From: Thermasporomyces composti
Lineage (GTDB): Bacteria > Actinomycetota > Actinomycetes > Propionibacteriales > Actinopolymorphaceae
Length of the DNA: 64,000 nt
Assembly (NCBI RefSeq): GCF_003386795.1
Contig: NZ_QTUC01000001.1
Location: 3,472,001-3,536,000, forward strand
Direction of reading: 5' to 3'
In this document: in pieces, positions 52,524-62,422 of the stretch
Layout of the letters: the number at the start of each line of letters is the position of its first letter
How positions within the stretch are numbered: position 1 is the stretch's first letter
Translations under genes and position numbers: made by a program
The notes under the pieces: model-generated
What the model was told of the DNA's origin: nothing
Seen by the model: the letters and a program-made list of their open reading frames with translations, nothing else
The model's database searches: none

Positions 52524-53627
52524 TCATGCCGCTGTGGGACGCTCGTCGTAGATCTGGTGGATCACGTCCTCGAGGTTTGGCTCGACGATGGCGAGGTCGA
52601 GCACCCGGTGCCGTTCCAGGACGGCGGCGACCACGTCGGCCACCTGGACACGCTCGGGGTTGAACCGCAGTCTCACCTTGCTGCCGTCGAACCGGACCTG
52701 GTCGACACCCGGCACCAGGGCGCTCAGCTCGTGGGCGGTGGCCGTCTCCTGGACCGATCCTTGGTCCGCGACCTGGACGACGAGCTCGCGGTAGGGCGCG
52801 TAGCGCGCCTTCAGCGCCGCCACGTCGCCGTCGTACAGGACCCTGCCGCGGTCGATGAGGACGATCCGACTGCACAATCGCTCGACGTCGTCCAGGTCGT
52901 GGGTGGTGAGGATGACGGTCGTGCGGTCCTGACGGTTGAGCTCGGCGACGAAGGAACGCATCCGCTCCTTGGCGACCACGTCGAGGCCGATCGTGGGCTC
53001 GTCGAGGTAGAGGATGCGCGGGTTGTAGAGCATGGCCGCCGCGAGATCGCCGCGCATCCGCTGCCCGAGTGACAGCTGACGCACCGGAGTGTCGAGGAAG
53101 TCCGCCATGCCGAGCAGCTCGGTGAACCGCTCGAGGTTGGCGTGGTAGGTCTCGCGGGGGATGTCGTAGAGCTTGCCGATCAGCTTGAACGAGTCGATGA
53201 GCGGCAGGTCCCACCACAGCTGGGAGCGCTGGCCGAACACCACACCGATCTGCCGGGCGTTGCGTTCCCGCTCCCGCCACGGGGTGACGCCGGCGACCTC
53301 GACCGTGCCGGAGGTCGGGACGAGGATGCCGGTGAGCATCTTGATCGTGGTCGACTTGCCGGCGCCGTTCGGGCCGAGATAGCCGACCAGCTCGCCCTCG
53401 GCGATGTCGAAGCTCACGCCGGCGACGGCCTGGGTGACGGTGTACTGACGGGTGACGAGGGTGCGCAGGCCGCCGAGGAACCCGTGGTGTCGTTTCGGAC
53501 GGCGGAACTCCTTGCGCAGGTCGCGGACCCGGATGAGGGGGATCGGCTCAGCCGAGGCGCCAGACGCTCCGTCCGCGGCCGCAGGCTGGACGGCCGCGGT
53601 GGAGCGCTGCTCGGGCGAGGTGACCAC
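52524..53627 (-). CDS. ABC-2 type transporter ATP-binding protein (orphan)
   Basis: 367-residue ATPase. IPLIRVRDLRKEFRRPKRH precedes GYLGPNGAGKSTTIKML (Walker A); FGQRSQLWWDLPLIDSFKLI, signature LSLGQRMRGDLAAAML and ILYLDEPTIGLD (Walker B) follow, with LTTHDLDDVERLC as H-loop. This pattern (GQRSQLWWDLP) marks the uncharacterised group whose permease pair normally follows in the same operon. Here no permease is next to it; downstream is a non-coding gap. The C-terminal 80 residues form the family's extra domain. The start is set at the GTG at 53627, with GAGAGG eight bases ahead. Confidence 0.9.
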   Translation of the reverse strand: MVTSPEQRSTAAVQPAAADGASGASAEPIPLIRVRDLRKEFRRPKRHHGFLGGLRTLVTRQYTVTQAVAGVSFDIAEGELVGYLGPNGAGKSTTIKMLTGILVPTSGTVEVAGVTPWRERERNARQIGVVFGQRSQLWWDLPLIDSFKLIGKLYDIPRETYHANLERFTELLGMADFLDTPVRQLSLGQRMRGDLAAAMLYNPRILYLDEPTIGLDVVAKERMRSFVAELNRQDRTTVILTTHDLDDVERLCSRIVLIDRGRVLYDGDVAALKARYAPYRELVVQVADQGSVQETATAHELSALVPGVDQVRFDGSKVRLRFNPERVQVADVVAAVLERHRVLDLAIVEPNLEDVIHQIYDERPTAA

Positions 53628-53877
53628 GGTGCGTACCTCTCCGCGCGTCCACACGGTCGGGGATCGTCGTCTGGGGCGTCTGGGGCATGGCCTTCGGTGA
53701 GAGATCGGGACCGGCCCCGTGCGCTGCGACCTTACGCGCCCTGAGCCCCAGGCGGCAATCGTTCGTCCGCTATGTCCGGTTCGGGCATGTGCTCATCTCG
53801 GCAGCCCGTCCGGAGTCCGGGAGATCTCGGGGACTTGCCGGAGTGCCTGACCCGTGGACGGGAGCCACCATGAAGAC

Positions 53878-54072
53878 ATGTCGAACCGCACGAAGTACAT
53901 CCTGGGTGGTGCGGCCATCGCGTTCATCGGCTGGCTGATCCTGCCGAAGTGGCTGGCGCTTGTCCTGATCCTTGCGGTGGTCGCGGCTCCCGTCGCCGGC
54001 TACCTGCTGTTGGACGAGTCTCAGCGTCGTCGCCTCCACCGGCTGCGTCATCGAGGGCAGCTTCCGCACTAG
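53878..54072 (+). CDS. mini membrane protein (paralogue 1)
   Basis: 64 residues: MSNRTKYILGG, two hydrophobic segments (AAIAFIGWLILPKWLALVLI and LAVVAAPVAGYLLL) and the basic tail DESQRRRLHRLRHRGQLPH. It is closely similar to the protein encoded at 54280-54474 in length, order and tail, so the two arose by tandem duplication. Bases around the start (GACATGTCGAACCG) are nearly identical in both. Function unknown; it resembles small inner-membrane proteins with positive-inside C-termini. Confidence 0.75.
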   Translation: MSNRTKYILGGAAIAFIGWLILPKWLALVLILAVVAAPVAGYLLLDESQRRRLHRLRHRGQLPH

Positions 54073-54279
54073 CGCACCGTGCGCCGTGACCGCTCGGGGC
54101 GGTGACGGTGCCGAGGTTCGCCGACATTCGCGCGGACGGTGGGCGGACCCGTCCGGGGTGCGGTCGTGATCGCCCCGATCGCGAGATCGGGGAGACTCAC
54201 GATGGCGGACAATGGAGGGGTGCGCTCACGACGACGCTGAACGAGGGCGTCGCGGACGCGCGGATGACAAGGGGACGAC

Positions 54280-54474
54280 ATGTCGAATCGCACGTGGTGG
54301 ATCGTCGGTGGGGTAGGCGTCGGACTCCTCGCCCTCATCTGGCTGCCGTGGTGGGTGTCCTTGCTCATCGTCCTCGCGGTCGTGGGCGCGCCGATCGCCG
54401 GCTACCTCATGCTCGACCCGTCGCAACGGAGGCGGCTCCATCGGCTTCGGGAGCGTCGGCAGCTGGGTCGATGA
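54280..54474 (+). CDS. mini membrane protein (paralogue 2)
   Basis: 64 residues: MSNRTWWIVGGVGVGLLALI, then WLPWWVSLLIVLAVVGAP and tail DPSQRRRLHRLRERRQLGR. More than half of the positions match paralogue 1, with the tail best kept, which suggests selection on the cytoplasmic basic end. AAGGGGAC lies five bases before the ATG, a better ribosome binding site than the one of its twin. Confidence 0.78.
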   Translation: MSNRTWWIVGGVGVGLLALIWLPWWVSLLIVLAVVGAPIAGYLMLDPSQRRRLHRLRERRQLGR

Positions 54475-54482
54475 GCCGCTGA

Positions 54483-57080
54483 GTGACCGAGGTGTCTCGG
54501 CCTTTCGTCGTCAACGGCGTCCCCGTCGAGCCCGCGGTGGATCCGGCGACGCCGCTGCTGTTCGTGCTGCGCAACGACCTTGCCCTGCACGGTGTGCGCA
54601 GCGGTTGCGGGATCGGCGCGTGTGGGGCGTGCACGGTGCTCGTCGATGGTCGGCCCGAGCGCTCCTGCCAGCTCCCCGTGTCGGCGGTCGCGGGTCGCGA
54701 GGTCACCACGCCGGAAGGGCTGGGCACACCGGAGCGGCCCCATCCGATCCAGCAGGCTTTCCTCGATGAGCAGGCCGCCCAGTGCGGCTACTGCGTCAAC
54801 GGGATCGTCATGACGACGGCGGGCCTGCTCGCCGCGAACCCCTGTCCCGACCCGGCCACGATCCGCACCACGATCCAGACGCACCTGTGTCGGTGCGGCG
54901 CGCACCAGCGGATCCTGCGGGCGGTGGAACGCCTCGCCGGTCGCGCTTCGCCGTCCTCGGTCGAGACCCTGCGCGCTGACGAGGCCCGCAACCCGGCCAG
55001 GGCCGCGGTCCGCGCCCGCGGCCCTGGCCGGGCCAACGACTCCGAGCCCGCCCACGACGTCGGGTCGGACGACCTCCCGGGCCCGCTTCGCCGAGCACGG
55101 AACATCGAGGACTGGCTGCGGCAGCTACCCGACGGACGGATCGAGGTCCGCAGCGGCCGGGCCGAGCTCGGGCAAGGCATCCGGACGGCGTTCGCCCAGA
55201 TCGCCGCGGCCGAGCTAGGCGTGCCGGTCGAGCAGGTCGTGGTCACCTCCGCGGCGACGGACGGGACGCCGGACGAGGGGTACACGGCGGGGAGCGCGTC
55301 GCTGGAGCAGGGCGGTGCGGCCATCGCGATGGCCGCGGCGGCGTTCCGTCGGCGCCAGCAGGCGGGCCTGCCGCCCGTCGGTCCGATCCACATCGACGAC
55401 CGGCCGCGCTGGAGCGGCGGGCCGATCGGGCAGCCGGTCCAACGGACCGACCTGCCCCGCAAGCTCACCGGCGCCCCGGCGTACGTGCACGACATGGCGC
55501 CACCCGGGCTGCTGTTCGCCCGGGCGCTGCTCCCGCCCACCTACGACGCCACGGTGCTCGAGACCGACCTCGCGGCCGTCCGGGCGATGCCCGGGGTGGA
55601 GGCAGTCGTTCAGGACGGCCGGCTGCTCCTCGTGGTGGCCGCGCGGGAGGAGCAGGCTGTGGCCGCTGTCCGCCGACTGGGCCGCCTGACGCGCTGGGAC
55701 CCGTCGCCCGGCCCACCGCCGAACGAGGGATCAGTCGGGAGGCAACCGGTCCACCAGGTGGTGGTCGACGAGCCCGGGGTCGGCGACGCGCTCGCCACCG
55801 GGAGGCGGGTGCGTGCCTCCTACGCCAAGCCGTACGAGTCGCACGGGTCGATCGCCCCCTCCAGCGCGGTGGCCCAGCTCGACGCTGACGGCGTCCTCAC
55901 CGTGTGGACCCACAGCCAGGGGGTGTACCCCCTGCGGCGGGAGCTCGCCGCGCTCCTCGGCGAGGACGAGGAGCGGATCGTCGTCCGGCACGTCGACGGA
56001 CCCGGTTGCTACGGACACAACGGCGCGGACGACGCGGCCGGCTTCGCCGCGGTCGCGGCACGCGCCGTTCCCGGCCGGCCGGTGCGGTTCCAGTACTCCG
56101 TGCGGGACGAGTTCGGGTGGGAGCCGTACGGTCCCGCGATGCGGGCGGATCTCGAGGCGTCCCTCGACGAGTCCGGTCGCCTGCGCGGCTGGCGCCACCG
56201 GATCGTCACCGACGCGCACACCGGGCGCCCCCACGGCAGTGGTGACCGCCTCGTGGTGGCGTGGCTGCGCGAGGGTGGTCCCGCCCGACCGTGGCCGGGC
56301 GGCGGCGAGGGAGGAGTCCGCGGCGCGGAGCCGATCTACGAGATTCCTGCCCGGCACATCGTGGCCGAGTACGTCCCCGGACCGCTGCGGACCTCGGCGG
56401 TGCGCTCGCTCGGGGCCTACTTCAACACCTTCGCCATCGAGTCGTTCATGGATGAGCTGGCGGAGGCGGCCGGGGCGGACCCGGTGGAGTTCCGGCTCGC
56501 GCACCTGTCCGATCCGCGAGCGCGGCACGTGCTCGAGGTCGTGGCCGAGCGTGCCGGCTGGCGACGCCGACATGGTCCGAGCGGACGAGGGCAGGGCGTG
56601 GCTGTGGCGCGGTACAAGGGGTCGAAGGCCTACGTCGCGCTGGTGGTCGACGTCGACGTCGACACCGACACCGGTGCGGTCGTCGTGCGTCGCGTCGTCG
56701 GTTGCTGTGACGCCGGCACGGTCGTCAACCCTGACGGGCTGGCGAACCAGATCGAGGGCGGCATCCTGCAGGGCCTCAGCCGAGCGCTCTACGAGGAGGT
56801 ACCGCCGACGGGGACGAGGGACAGCCTGGACTGGACGACCTACCCGGTGCTGCGGTTCTCCGACGTGCCGGCGATCGAGCTGGTCCTCGTGGACCGGCCT
56901 GGCCTGCCCCCACTCGGTGCCGGCGAGGCGTCCACACCGGTGGTGCCCGCCGCGCTGGCCAACGCGGTGGATGACGCGATCGGCGTCCGGATGCGGAGCC
57001 TGCCGCTCACCCCGGACCGCCTCCGCGCGCGGCTGGAGGAGCTGGACGACACCGAGGCCGCCCGGGTCCTCCTGCCCTGA
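54483..57080 (+). CDS. fused [2Fe-2S]/molybdopterin hydroxylase (xanthine dehydrogenase family)
   Basis: 865-residue fusion. Residues 1-160 are the two-cluster Fe-S subunit: Cys42, Cys47, Cys50 and Cys62 (SGCGIGACGAC), then Cys101, Cys104, Cys136 and Cys138 (QCGYC, LCRCG). From about 200 on it is the molybdenum-cofactor part of the isoquinoline 1-oxidoreductase/nicotinate dehydrogenase type, starting with IEDWLRQLPDGRIEVRSGRAELGQGI. The catalytic Glu815 lies in PLGAGEASTP. It lacks an FAD subunit, so electrons probably go to a cytochrome or other carrier. No Tat signal is seen. The convergent neighbours pncA and pncB suggest a nicotinate-like N-heterocycle as substrate (inference). The start is GTG. 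Confidence 0.9.
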   Translation: MTEVSRPFVVNGVPVEPAVDPATPLLFVLRNDLALHGVRSGCGIGACGACTVLVDGRPERSCQLPVSAVAGREVTTPEGLGTPERPHPIQQAFLDEQAAQCGYCVNGIVMTTAGLLAANPCPDPATIRTTIQTHLCRCGAHQRILRAVERLAGRASPSSVETLRADEARNPARAAVRARGPGRANDSEPAHDVGSDDLPGPLRRARNIEDWLRQLPDGRIEVRSGRAELGQGIRTAFAQIAAAELGVPVEQVVVTSAATDGTPDEGYTAGSASLEQGGAAIAMAAAAFRRRQQAGLPPVGPIHIDDRPRWSGGPIGQPVQRTDLPRKLTGAPAYVHDMAPPGLLFARALLPPTYDATVLETDLAAVRAMPGVEAVVQDGRLLLVVAAREEQAVAAVRRLGRLTRWDPSPGPPPNEGSVGRQPVHQVVVDEPGVGDALATGRRVRASYAKPYESHGSIAPSSAVAQLDADGVLTVWTHSQGVYPLRRELAALLGEDEERIVVRHVDGPGCYGHNGADDAAGFAAVAARAVPGRPVRFQYSVRDEFGWEPYGPAMRADLEASLDESGRLRGWRHRIVTDAHTGRPHGSGDRLVVAWLREGGPARPWPGGGEGGVRGAEPIYEIPARHIVAEYVPGPLRTSAVRSLGAYFNTFAIESFMDELAEAAGADPVEFRLAHLSDPRARHVLEVVAERAGWRRRHGPSGRGQGVAVARYKGSKAYVALVVDVDVDTDTGAVVVRRVVGCCDAGTVVNPDGLANQIEGGILQGLSRALYEEVPPTGTRDSLDWTTYPVLRFSDVPAIELVLVDRPGLPPLGAGEASTPVVPAALANAVDDAIGVRMRSLPLTPDRLRARLEELDDTEAARVLLP

Positions 57081-57111
57081 GTGAGCCGCCGGACGCCCGC
57101 GCGAGGTCGGG

Positions 57112-57720
57112 TCAGCCCCGCTGCATCTCCCGCACGATCGGCGTGCCGACCAGCTCGCACCCGGCCTCCCGCATGGTGCGCAACGCCACCTCGGTGGTGT
57201 CGCGGCGCACGCCGGCGGTGAGGTCGAGCAGGACCCGCGTCTGGAACCCCTGCTTGACCGCGTCGATCGCGGTGTGGCGCACACAGTGGTCGGTCGTGAG
57301 CCCCACGATGTCCACGTGGCTCACGCCGTGGGAGCGCAGCCACTCGGTCAGCGTGGTGCCGTCGGCGGTGGTGCCTTCGAAGCCCGAGTAGGCCGCCTCG
57401 TACTCGCCCTTGTCGAAGATGGCCGCGAAGGGTTGCGGGTCGAGGTTGGGGTGGAAGCCGGCGCCTTCGGTGCCTTTGACGCAGTGCGGTGGCCAGGTGT
57501 TGATGTAGTCGGGGTGGTCGGAGAAGTGCTCGCCCGGGTCGATGTGGTGGTCGCGGGTGGCGACGACGTAGTCGTAGGTGCGGTCGCGCTCGTCTGCCCG
57601 CTGCCAGGCGCGGAGAAGCTCGCCGATGCGGAAGGCGACCTCCGCCCCACCGCGGACCGGCAGGCTGCCTCCCTCGCAGAAGTCGTTCTGGACATCGGCC
57701 ACGATCAGTGCCCGCGTCAT
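57112..57720 (-). CDS. pncA: nicotinamidase
   Basis: Hydrolyses nicotinamide to nicotinate for NAD salvage. The 202-residue isochorismatase-fold protein has the catalytic triad Asp9 (LIVADVQNDF), Lys104 (FDKGEYEAAYSGFEG) and Cys146 (LTTDHCVRHTA), and metal ligands in TRDHHIDPGEHF. AAGGAGG lies nine bases before the ATG at 57720. It lies 70 bases downstream of pncB on the same strand, so nicotinamide is turned to nicotinate by this protein and then to nicotinate mononucleotide by PncB. Confidence 0.95.
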   Translation of the reverse strand: MTRALIVADVQNDFCEGGSLPVRGGAEVAFRIGELLRAWQRADERDRTYDYVVATRDHHIDPGEHFSDHPDYINTWPPHCVKGTEGAGFHPNLDPQPFAAIFDKGEYEAAYSGFEGTTADGTTLTEWLRSHGVSHVDIVGLTTDHCVRHTAIDAVKQGFQTRVLLDLTAGVRRDTTEVALRTMREAGCELVGTPIVREMQRG

Positions 57721-57792
57721 CGCACCCTTCCTCCTTTCCCTCGTCCTCGCCGTCTCCCGGGTCCTCGCCGTCACGCAGGCGGCGGAGACCGC

Positions 57793-59178
57793 CTAGGTTC
57801 GTCGCTCGTCGGTTCGTTCGGCTTCGACGGCGGTGGCGCGTCGGCCGTCCGGGCCGTCGGCGCTGTAGGCGGGTGCGCCGTTGTACTCGGTGGGCACGGC
57901 GGGCTCGCCCCACGACAGCTGTCGAGCGGCCGGCGGCAGCTCCGCCAGGCTGCGCACGTGCCGTTCTCGCGCCATCTCCAGCGGTTCCCTTCCGACGATG
58001 TCGCCGCGCTGCACCAGGGGGACGAGCAGAGGCCGACCGGGTCGGTCGATGTCGGGCCACGTGGTCACGACCTCCGCCACCGCCACGCCGTCCTCGATGA
58101 CTCGATGAGCCCACTTGCGGCCCTTGTGGGTCGGCTTCCCGGTCGACGCCTTCGCCACGCCGATCAACGGAGCGGAGGGGTCGTCGGAGGTCGACCGCGC
58201 CACCAGCTTGTAGACCAGCTCCGCGGTCGGCGCGCCGCTCCCGGTGACGAGCGCCGTCCCGACGCCGTAGGCGTCCACCGGAGCTGCGGCCAACGCCGCG
58301 ATGGCGTGCTCGTTGAGGTCGCCGCTCACCAAGATCTGGGTGCCGGTGGCGCCCAGGCGGTCCAGCTCGGCCCGCACCTCGTGCGCGAGGGCGGGTAGGT
58401 CGCCGGAGTCGATGCGGATCGCCCCCAGCCCGGGGCCGGCCACCTCGACGGCGGTGCGCACCGCCTCACGGACGTCGAAGGTGTCGACCAGCAGGGTGGT
58501 GCCGCGCCCGAGCGTCTCGATCTGGGCGCGGAAGGCGTCCCGCTCCGAGTCGTGCAGGAGCACGAAGGCGTGCGCGGAGGTGCCGGCGGTCGGGATGCCG
58601 TAGCGGCGTCCGGCGAGCAGGTTCGACGTCGACGTGAAACCGGCGATGTACGCCGCTCTGGCCGCGGCGGGTGCCGCGGCCTCGTGCGTGCGGCGCGAGC
58701 CCATCTCGATCAACGCGCGTCCGCCGGCGGCGGTGGCCATCCGGGAGGCGGCCGAGGCGATCGCGGAGTCGTGGTTGAGGATCGACAGCGTGAGGGTCTC
58801 GAGCAGGACCGCCTCGGCGAACGTCGACTCCACGACGAGGATGGGGGAGCCGGGGAAGTAGCACTCACCTTCGGCGTAGCCCCAGATGTCACCAGTGAAG
58901 CGGTAGGAGGCCAGCCACTCTGCGGTCGGCTCGTCGATGACGCCGCGGTCGAGCAGGAAGGCGAGGCTGTCGTCGTCGAGCCGGAACCGCTCGAGCGCGT
59001 CGAGGAGTCGGCCGATCCCGGCCACGACGCCGTAGCGTCGCCCGTCGGGCAGGCGCCGGGCGAACACCTCGAAGACCGCGCGGCGGTGGGCGGTGCCGTC
59101 GGCCAGCGCGGACCGGAGCATGGTGAACTCGTACTGATCCGTGTACAGCGCGGTGAGCTCGTCGGACATCTCGCCCAT
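57793..59178 (-). CDS. pncB: nicotinate phosphoribosyltransferase
   Basis: Joins nicotinate and PRPP to nicotinate mononucleotide. The 461-residue protein has the PncB landmarks [41 protein letters not shown] (split phosphate-binding region), [27 protein letters not shown] and [27 protein letters not shown] lies six bases ahead of the ATG at 59178, so translation is probably leaderless. Divergent from clpS, the same arrangement as in mycobacteria. Confidence 0.95.
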   Translation of the reverse strand: MGEMSDELTALYTDQYEFTMLRSALADGTAHRRAVFEVFARRLPDGRRYGVVAGIGRLLDALERFRLDDDSLAFLLDRGVIDEPTAEWLASYRFTGDIWGYAEGECYFPGSPILVVESTFAEAVLLETLTLSILNHDSAIASAASRMATAAGGRALIEMGSRRTHEAAAPAAARAAYIAGFTSTSNLLAGRRYGIPTAGTSAHAFVLLHDSERDAFRAQIETLGRGTTLLVDTFDVREAVRTAVEVAGPGLGAIRIDSGDLPALAHEVRAELDRLGATGTQILVSGDLNEHAIAALAAAPVDAYGVGTALVTGSGAPTAELVYKLVARSTSDDPSAPLIGVAKASTGKPTHKGRKWAHRVIEDGVAVAEVVTTWPDIDRPGRPLLVPLVQRGDIVGREPLEMARERHVRSLAELPPAARQLSWGEPAVPTEYNGAPAYSADGPDGRRATAVEAERTDERRT

Positions 59179-59184
59179 GGTGCG

Positions 59185-59190
59185 AGCCTA
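59185..59190 (-). promoter_or_regulatory. -10 box (TAGGCT) of a leaderless transcript
   Basis: TAGGCT on the minus strand ends six bases before the ATG of pncB. Confidence 0.5.
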
Positions 59191-59280
59191 GACCGACTTC
59201 GAGGCACCGACGGCGCGCGCCGCAGACCTGACCCGAGGGGTGGGCGAGACCGGAACGTCCTACAGGTGCACGATGGGAAG

Positions 59281-59580
59281 ATGAGCGGGACCGCACCTGT
59301 CGAACTCGAACGGCCAGACATCGACGAGGTCGTCGTTCCGGACACGCCGTGGGTGACCATTGTCTGGAACGACCCGGTCAACCTCATGTCGTACGTCACG
59401 TACGTCTTCCAGACCTACTTCGGCTACACGCGGGAGAAGGCTGAGAAGCTGATGCTGGACGTGCACCACAAGGGCAAGGCTGTGGTCTCCAGCGGAACCC
59501 GCGAGGAGATGGAGCGCGACGTCGAGGCCATGCACTCCTATGGCCTGTGGGCGACCCTGCAGAAGAGCGGAGACACATGA
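59281..59580 (+). CDS. clpS: ATP-dependent Clp protease adaptor ClpS
   Basis: Delivers N-degron substrates to ClpC/ClpA-ClpP. The 99 residues include the conserved [21 protein letters not shown], with the Asp-Pro-Val-Asn loop that grips the N-terminal residue, and [15 protein letters not shown] containing the His that contacts the alpha-amino group. The last helix is [12 protein letters not shown]. The ATG at 59281 follows GATGGGAAG. The stop overlaps the start of the DUF2017 gene by ATGA. Confidence 0.95.
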   Translation: MSGTAPVELERPDIDEVVVPDTPWVTIVWNDPVNLMSYVTYVFQTYFGYTREKAEKLMLDVHHKGKAVVSSGTREEMERDVEAMHSYGLWATLQKSGDT

Positions 59581-60140
59581 CGAGCGGTTTCCGAGCCCGG
59601 GGCGGCACCGTCCAGGCGACCTTCGCCGCGGAGGAGGTGTACGTCCTTCGCGGGCTCATCGGTGAGCTCATCGAGTTGATCCGCGACGACCAGCCGGCCC
59701 CGCAGTCTCCGTCCGGGGACGACAGTCTGGCGGCTCTGGTCGGCGCCATGGGCCCGACCGAGCCGCCCCAGGACGCGGTCCTGGCCCGCCTCTTCCCCAA
59801 TGCCTACCAGGACGACGAGGAGGCGGCCGCGGAGTTCCGGCGCTACACCGAGCACGGGTTGCGCGACGCCAAGGTCAAGAACGCCGAGACGGTGCTGGAG
59901 ACGCTCGGCGATCCGTCGTTCTCGGATCAAGTGACTGTCTCGCTCAACCACGACGAGACGCAGGCGTGGCTGCGCACGCTCACCGATCTGCGGCTGGCCC
60001 TGGGCACCAGACTCGGCGTCCAACAGGACGACGACGAGTACTGGGCGTCGTTGCCGGAGGAGGACCGCCGACGCCAGATCTACGGCGTCTACGTGTGGCT
60101 CGGCTGGCTGCAGGAGTCGTTGGTCACCGCCATCTGGTGA
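59577..60140 (+). CDS. DUF2017 protein
   Basis: 187-residue acidic, mostly helical cytoplasmic protein. [43 protein letters not shown] and [20 protein letters not shown] match DUF2017, which always follows clpS in actinobacteria. The ATG overlaps the clpS stop (ATGA), so the pair is co-translated and the protein may help substrate delivery to Clp; no function has been proven. Confidence 0.9.
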   Translation: MTSGFRARGGTVQATFAAEEVYVLRGLIGELIELIRDDQPAPQSPSGDDSLAALVGAMGPTEPPQDAVLARLFPNAYQDDEEAAAEFRRYTEHGLRDAKVKNAETVLETLGDPSFSDQVTVSLNHDETQAWLRTLTDLRLALGTRLGVQQDDDEYWASLPEEDRRRQIYGVYVWLGWLQESLVTAIW

Positions 60141-60167
60141 TCGTGAAGGTCGCTGGGAAGGGCTCGG

Positions 60168-60173
60168 TAGGCT
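60168..60173 (+). promoter_or_regulatory. -10 box (TAGGCT) of a leaderless transcript
   Basis: TAGGCT ends seven bases before the GTG of mec, so the cysteine-pathway genes may have their own promoter apart from clpS. Confidence 0.5.
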
Positions 60174-60180
60174 CGGGGTC

Positions 60181-60651
60181 GTGCTCGTCATCGACCAGGC
60201 CAATTACGACAAGATCGTCGCGCACGCGCGGGCGGACCACCCTGACGAGGCGTGCGGCGTCGTCGCGGGCCCGGCCGGCTCCGACCGCCCGGAGCGCTTC
60301 ATCCCCATGGTCAACGCCGAGCGTTCGCCGACCTTCTTCCGGTTCGACTCGCAGGAGCAGTTCCGGGTGTGGCGGGAGATGGACGACCGCGGCGAGGAGC
60401 CGGTCGTGATCTACCACTCGCACACCGCCACGGAGGCCTACCCGTCCCGCACCGACATCGCCTACGCCTCCGAGCCGCAGGCGCACTACGTCCTGGTGTC
60501 GACGCGAGAGTGCGGCAACGGGGAGGGCCCCGTCGAGTTCCGGTCGTTCCGGATCGTCGACGGCGTGGTCACCGAGGAGGAGGTGCGCGTCGTGCCCTCC
60601 TACAGCGACCCTGAGCCGGCCAATGGCCCCAAGCCGGACAGGGTGAGCTGA
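60181..60651 (+). CDS. mec: JAMM-domain CysO-cysteine peptidase
   Basis: Zinc metallopeptidase that releases cysteine from the C-terminus of CysO. The 156-residue protein has Glu23 (HPDEACGVVAG) and the JAMM motif His79-x-His81-x10-Asp92 (IYHSHTATEAYPSRTD). It lies directly before cysO and cysM, as in Mycobacterium tuberculosis. The GTG at 60181 follows TAGGCT by seven bases. In M. tuberculosis one further gene (a serine peptidase-like one) stands between the DUF2017 gene and mec; it is absent here. Confidence 0.93.
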   Translation: MLVIDQANYDKIVAHARADHPDEACGVVAGPAGSDRPERFIPMVNAERSPTFFRFDSQEQFRVWREMDDRGEEPVVIYHSHTATEAYPSRTDIAYASEPQAHYVLVSTRECGNGEGPVEFRSFRIVDGVVTEEEVRVVPSYSDPEPANGPKPDRVS

Positions 60652-60765
60652 GCGAGACAAGCGTCGTACGCGACTGGTTCCGGCCAGTCACGGCCGGAAT
60701 CCTCTGTCGCCCACGCGTGTTGACGCTGTGGGCTGGTTTTGATCGACCACAAGGAGCACACACCG

Positions 60766-61991
<1,226 letters not shown>

Positions 61992-62289
61992 GGCGGGTGT
62001 CGCCGGGTCCGGGCGCGTGGTGCGGCGGGTGGACGCCGGTCGGTGTCCGGATCGGGTCTTTGGTCCTTTTTCTGGCCGATGCAACCGTTCGAGGGATTCG
62101 TGGGTTTAGGTAGGTGAACGCGCCCGGGACGGCGGACTGGGAGAGGGGGAGGCTCCCGGGGGGACGCCGGATACGCCGAGGCAGCCGATGGAGGTCACCG
62201 ATGTCGGTGCGACCCGGCGCCGACATCGGGTGAGAGGACCGGCTGTCGGTATCCGGTTCGCCGCCACAGGTGGGGTGCCGCGTGGGCAC

Positions 62290-62338
62290 GGTCTGGTCGG
62301 CTGGGCGCGAGCCGGGGCGCGCCCTAGCCGACCAGACC
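62290..62338. terminator. 20-bp inverted repeat upstream of murI
   Basis: GGTCTGGTCGGCT (62290-62302) pairs perfectly with AGCCGACCAGACC (62326-62338), and GGGCGCG (62303-62309) with CGCGCCC (62318-62324), leaving one bulged T and an eight-base loop. No T-run follows. It may be the end of the cys operon transcript, a bidirectional terminator or a protein-binding site for murI control. Confidence 0.65.
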
Positions 62339-62409
62339 GGCCCCGAGGGCGATGGGTCGTGACGGGTCGCCAGAGCGCCGAAGCCGGCGTGCCGGCCCGA
62401 CCGTCACCG

Positions 62410-62415
62410 TAGGCT
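62410..62415 (+). promoter_or_regulatory. -10 box (TAGGCT) of a leaderless transcript
   Basis: TAGGCT ends seven bases before the GTG of murI, 72 bases after the large inverted repeat. Confidence 0.5.
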
Positions 62416-62422
62416 GACGCCC

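Larger units (their letters stand above)
61992..62422. other. intergenic gap between cysM and murI
   Basis: 430 bases with no convincing gene. In mycobacteria a rhomboid-family gene occupies this place; no trace of membrane-helix coding or a GxSG-type motif is seen here on either strand. The gap holds the long inverted repeat at 62290-62338 and the murI promoter. Confidence 0.6.

Noticed and set aside
52198-52551. 117-codon frame after the membrane glycosyltransferase gene
   Set aside because: No ribosome binding site, no domain, biased Arg/Pro/Gly content, and it runs into the convergent ATPase gene.
55731-57284. 517-codon minus-strand frame opposite the Mo-hydroxylase
   Set aside because: Shadow of a confidently assigned gene; also overlaps pncA in another frame.
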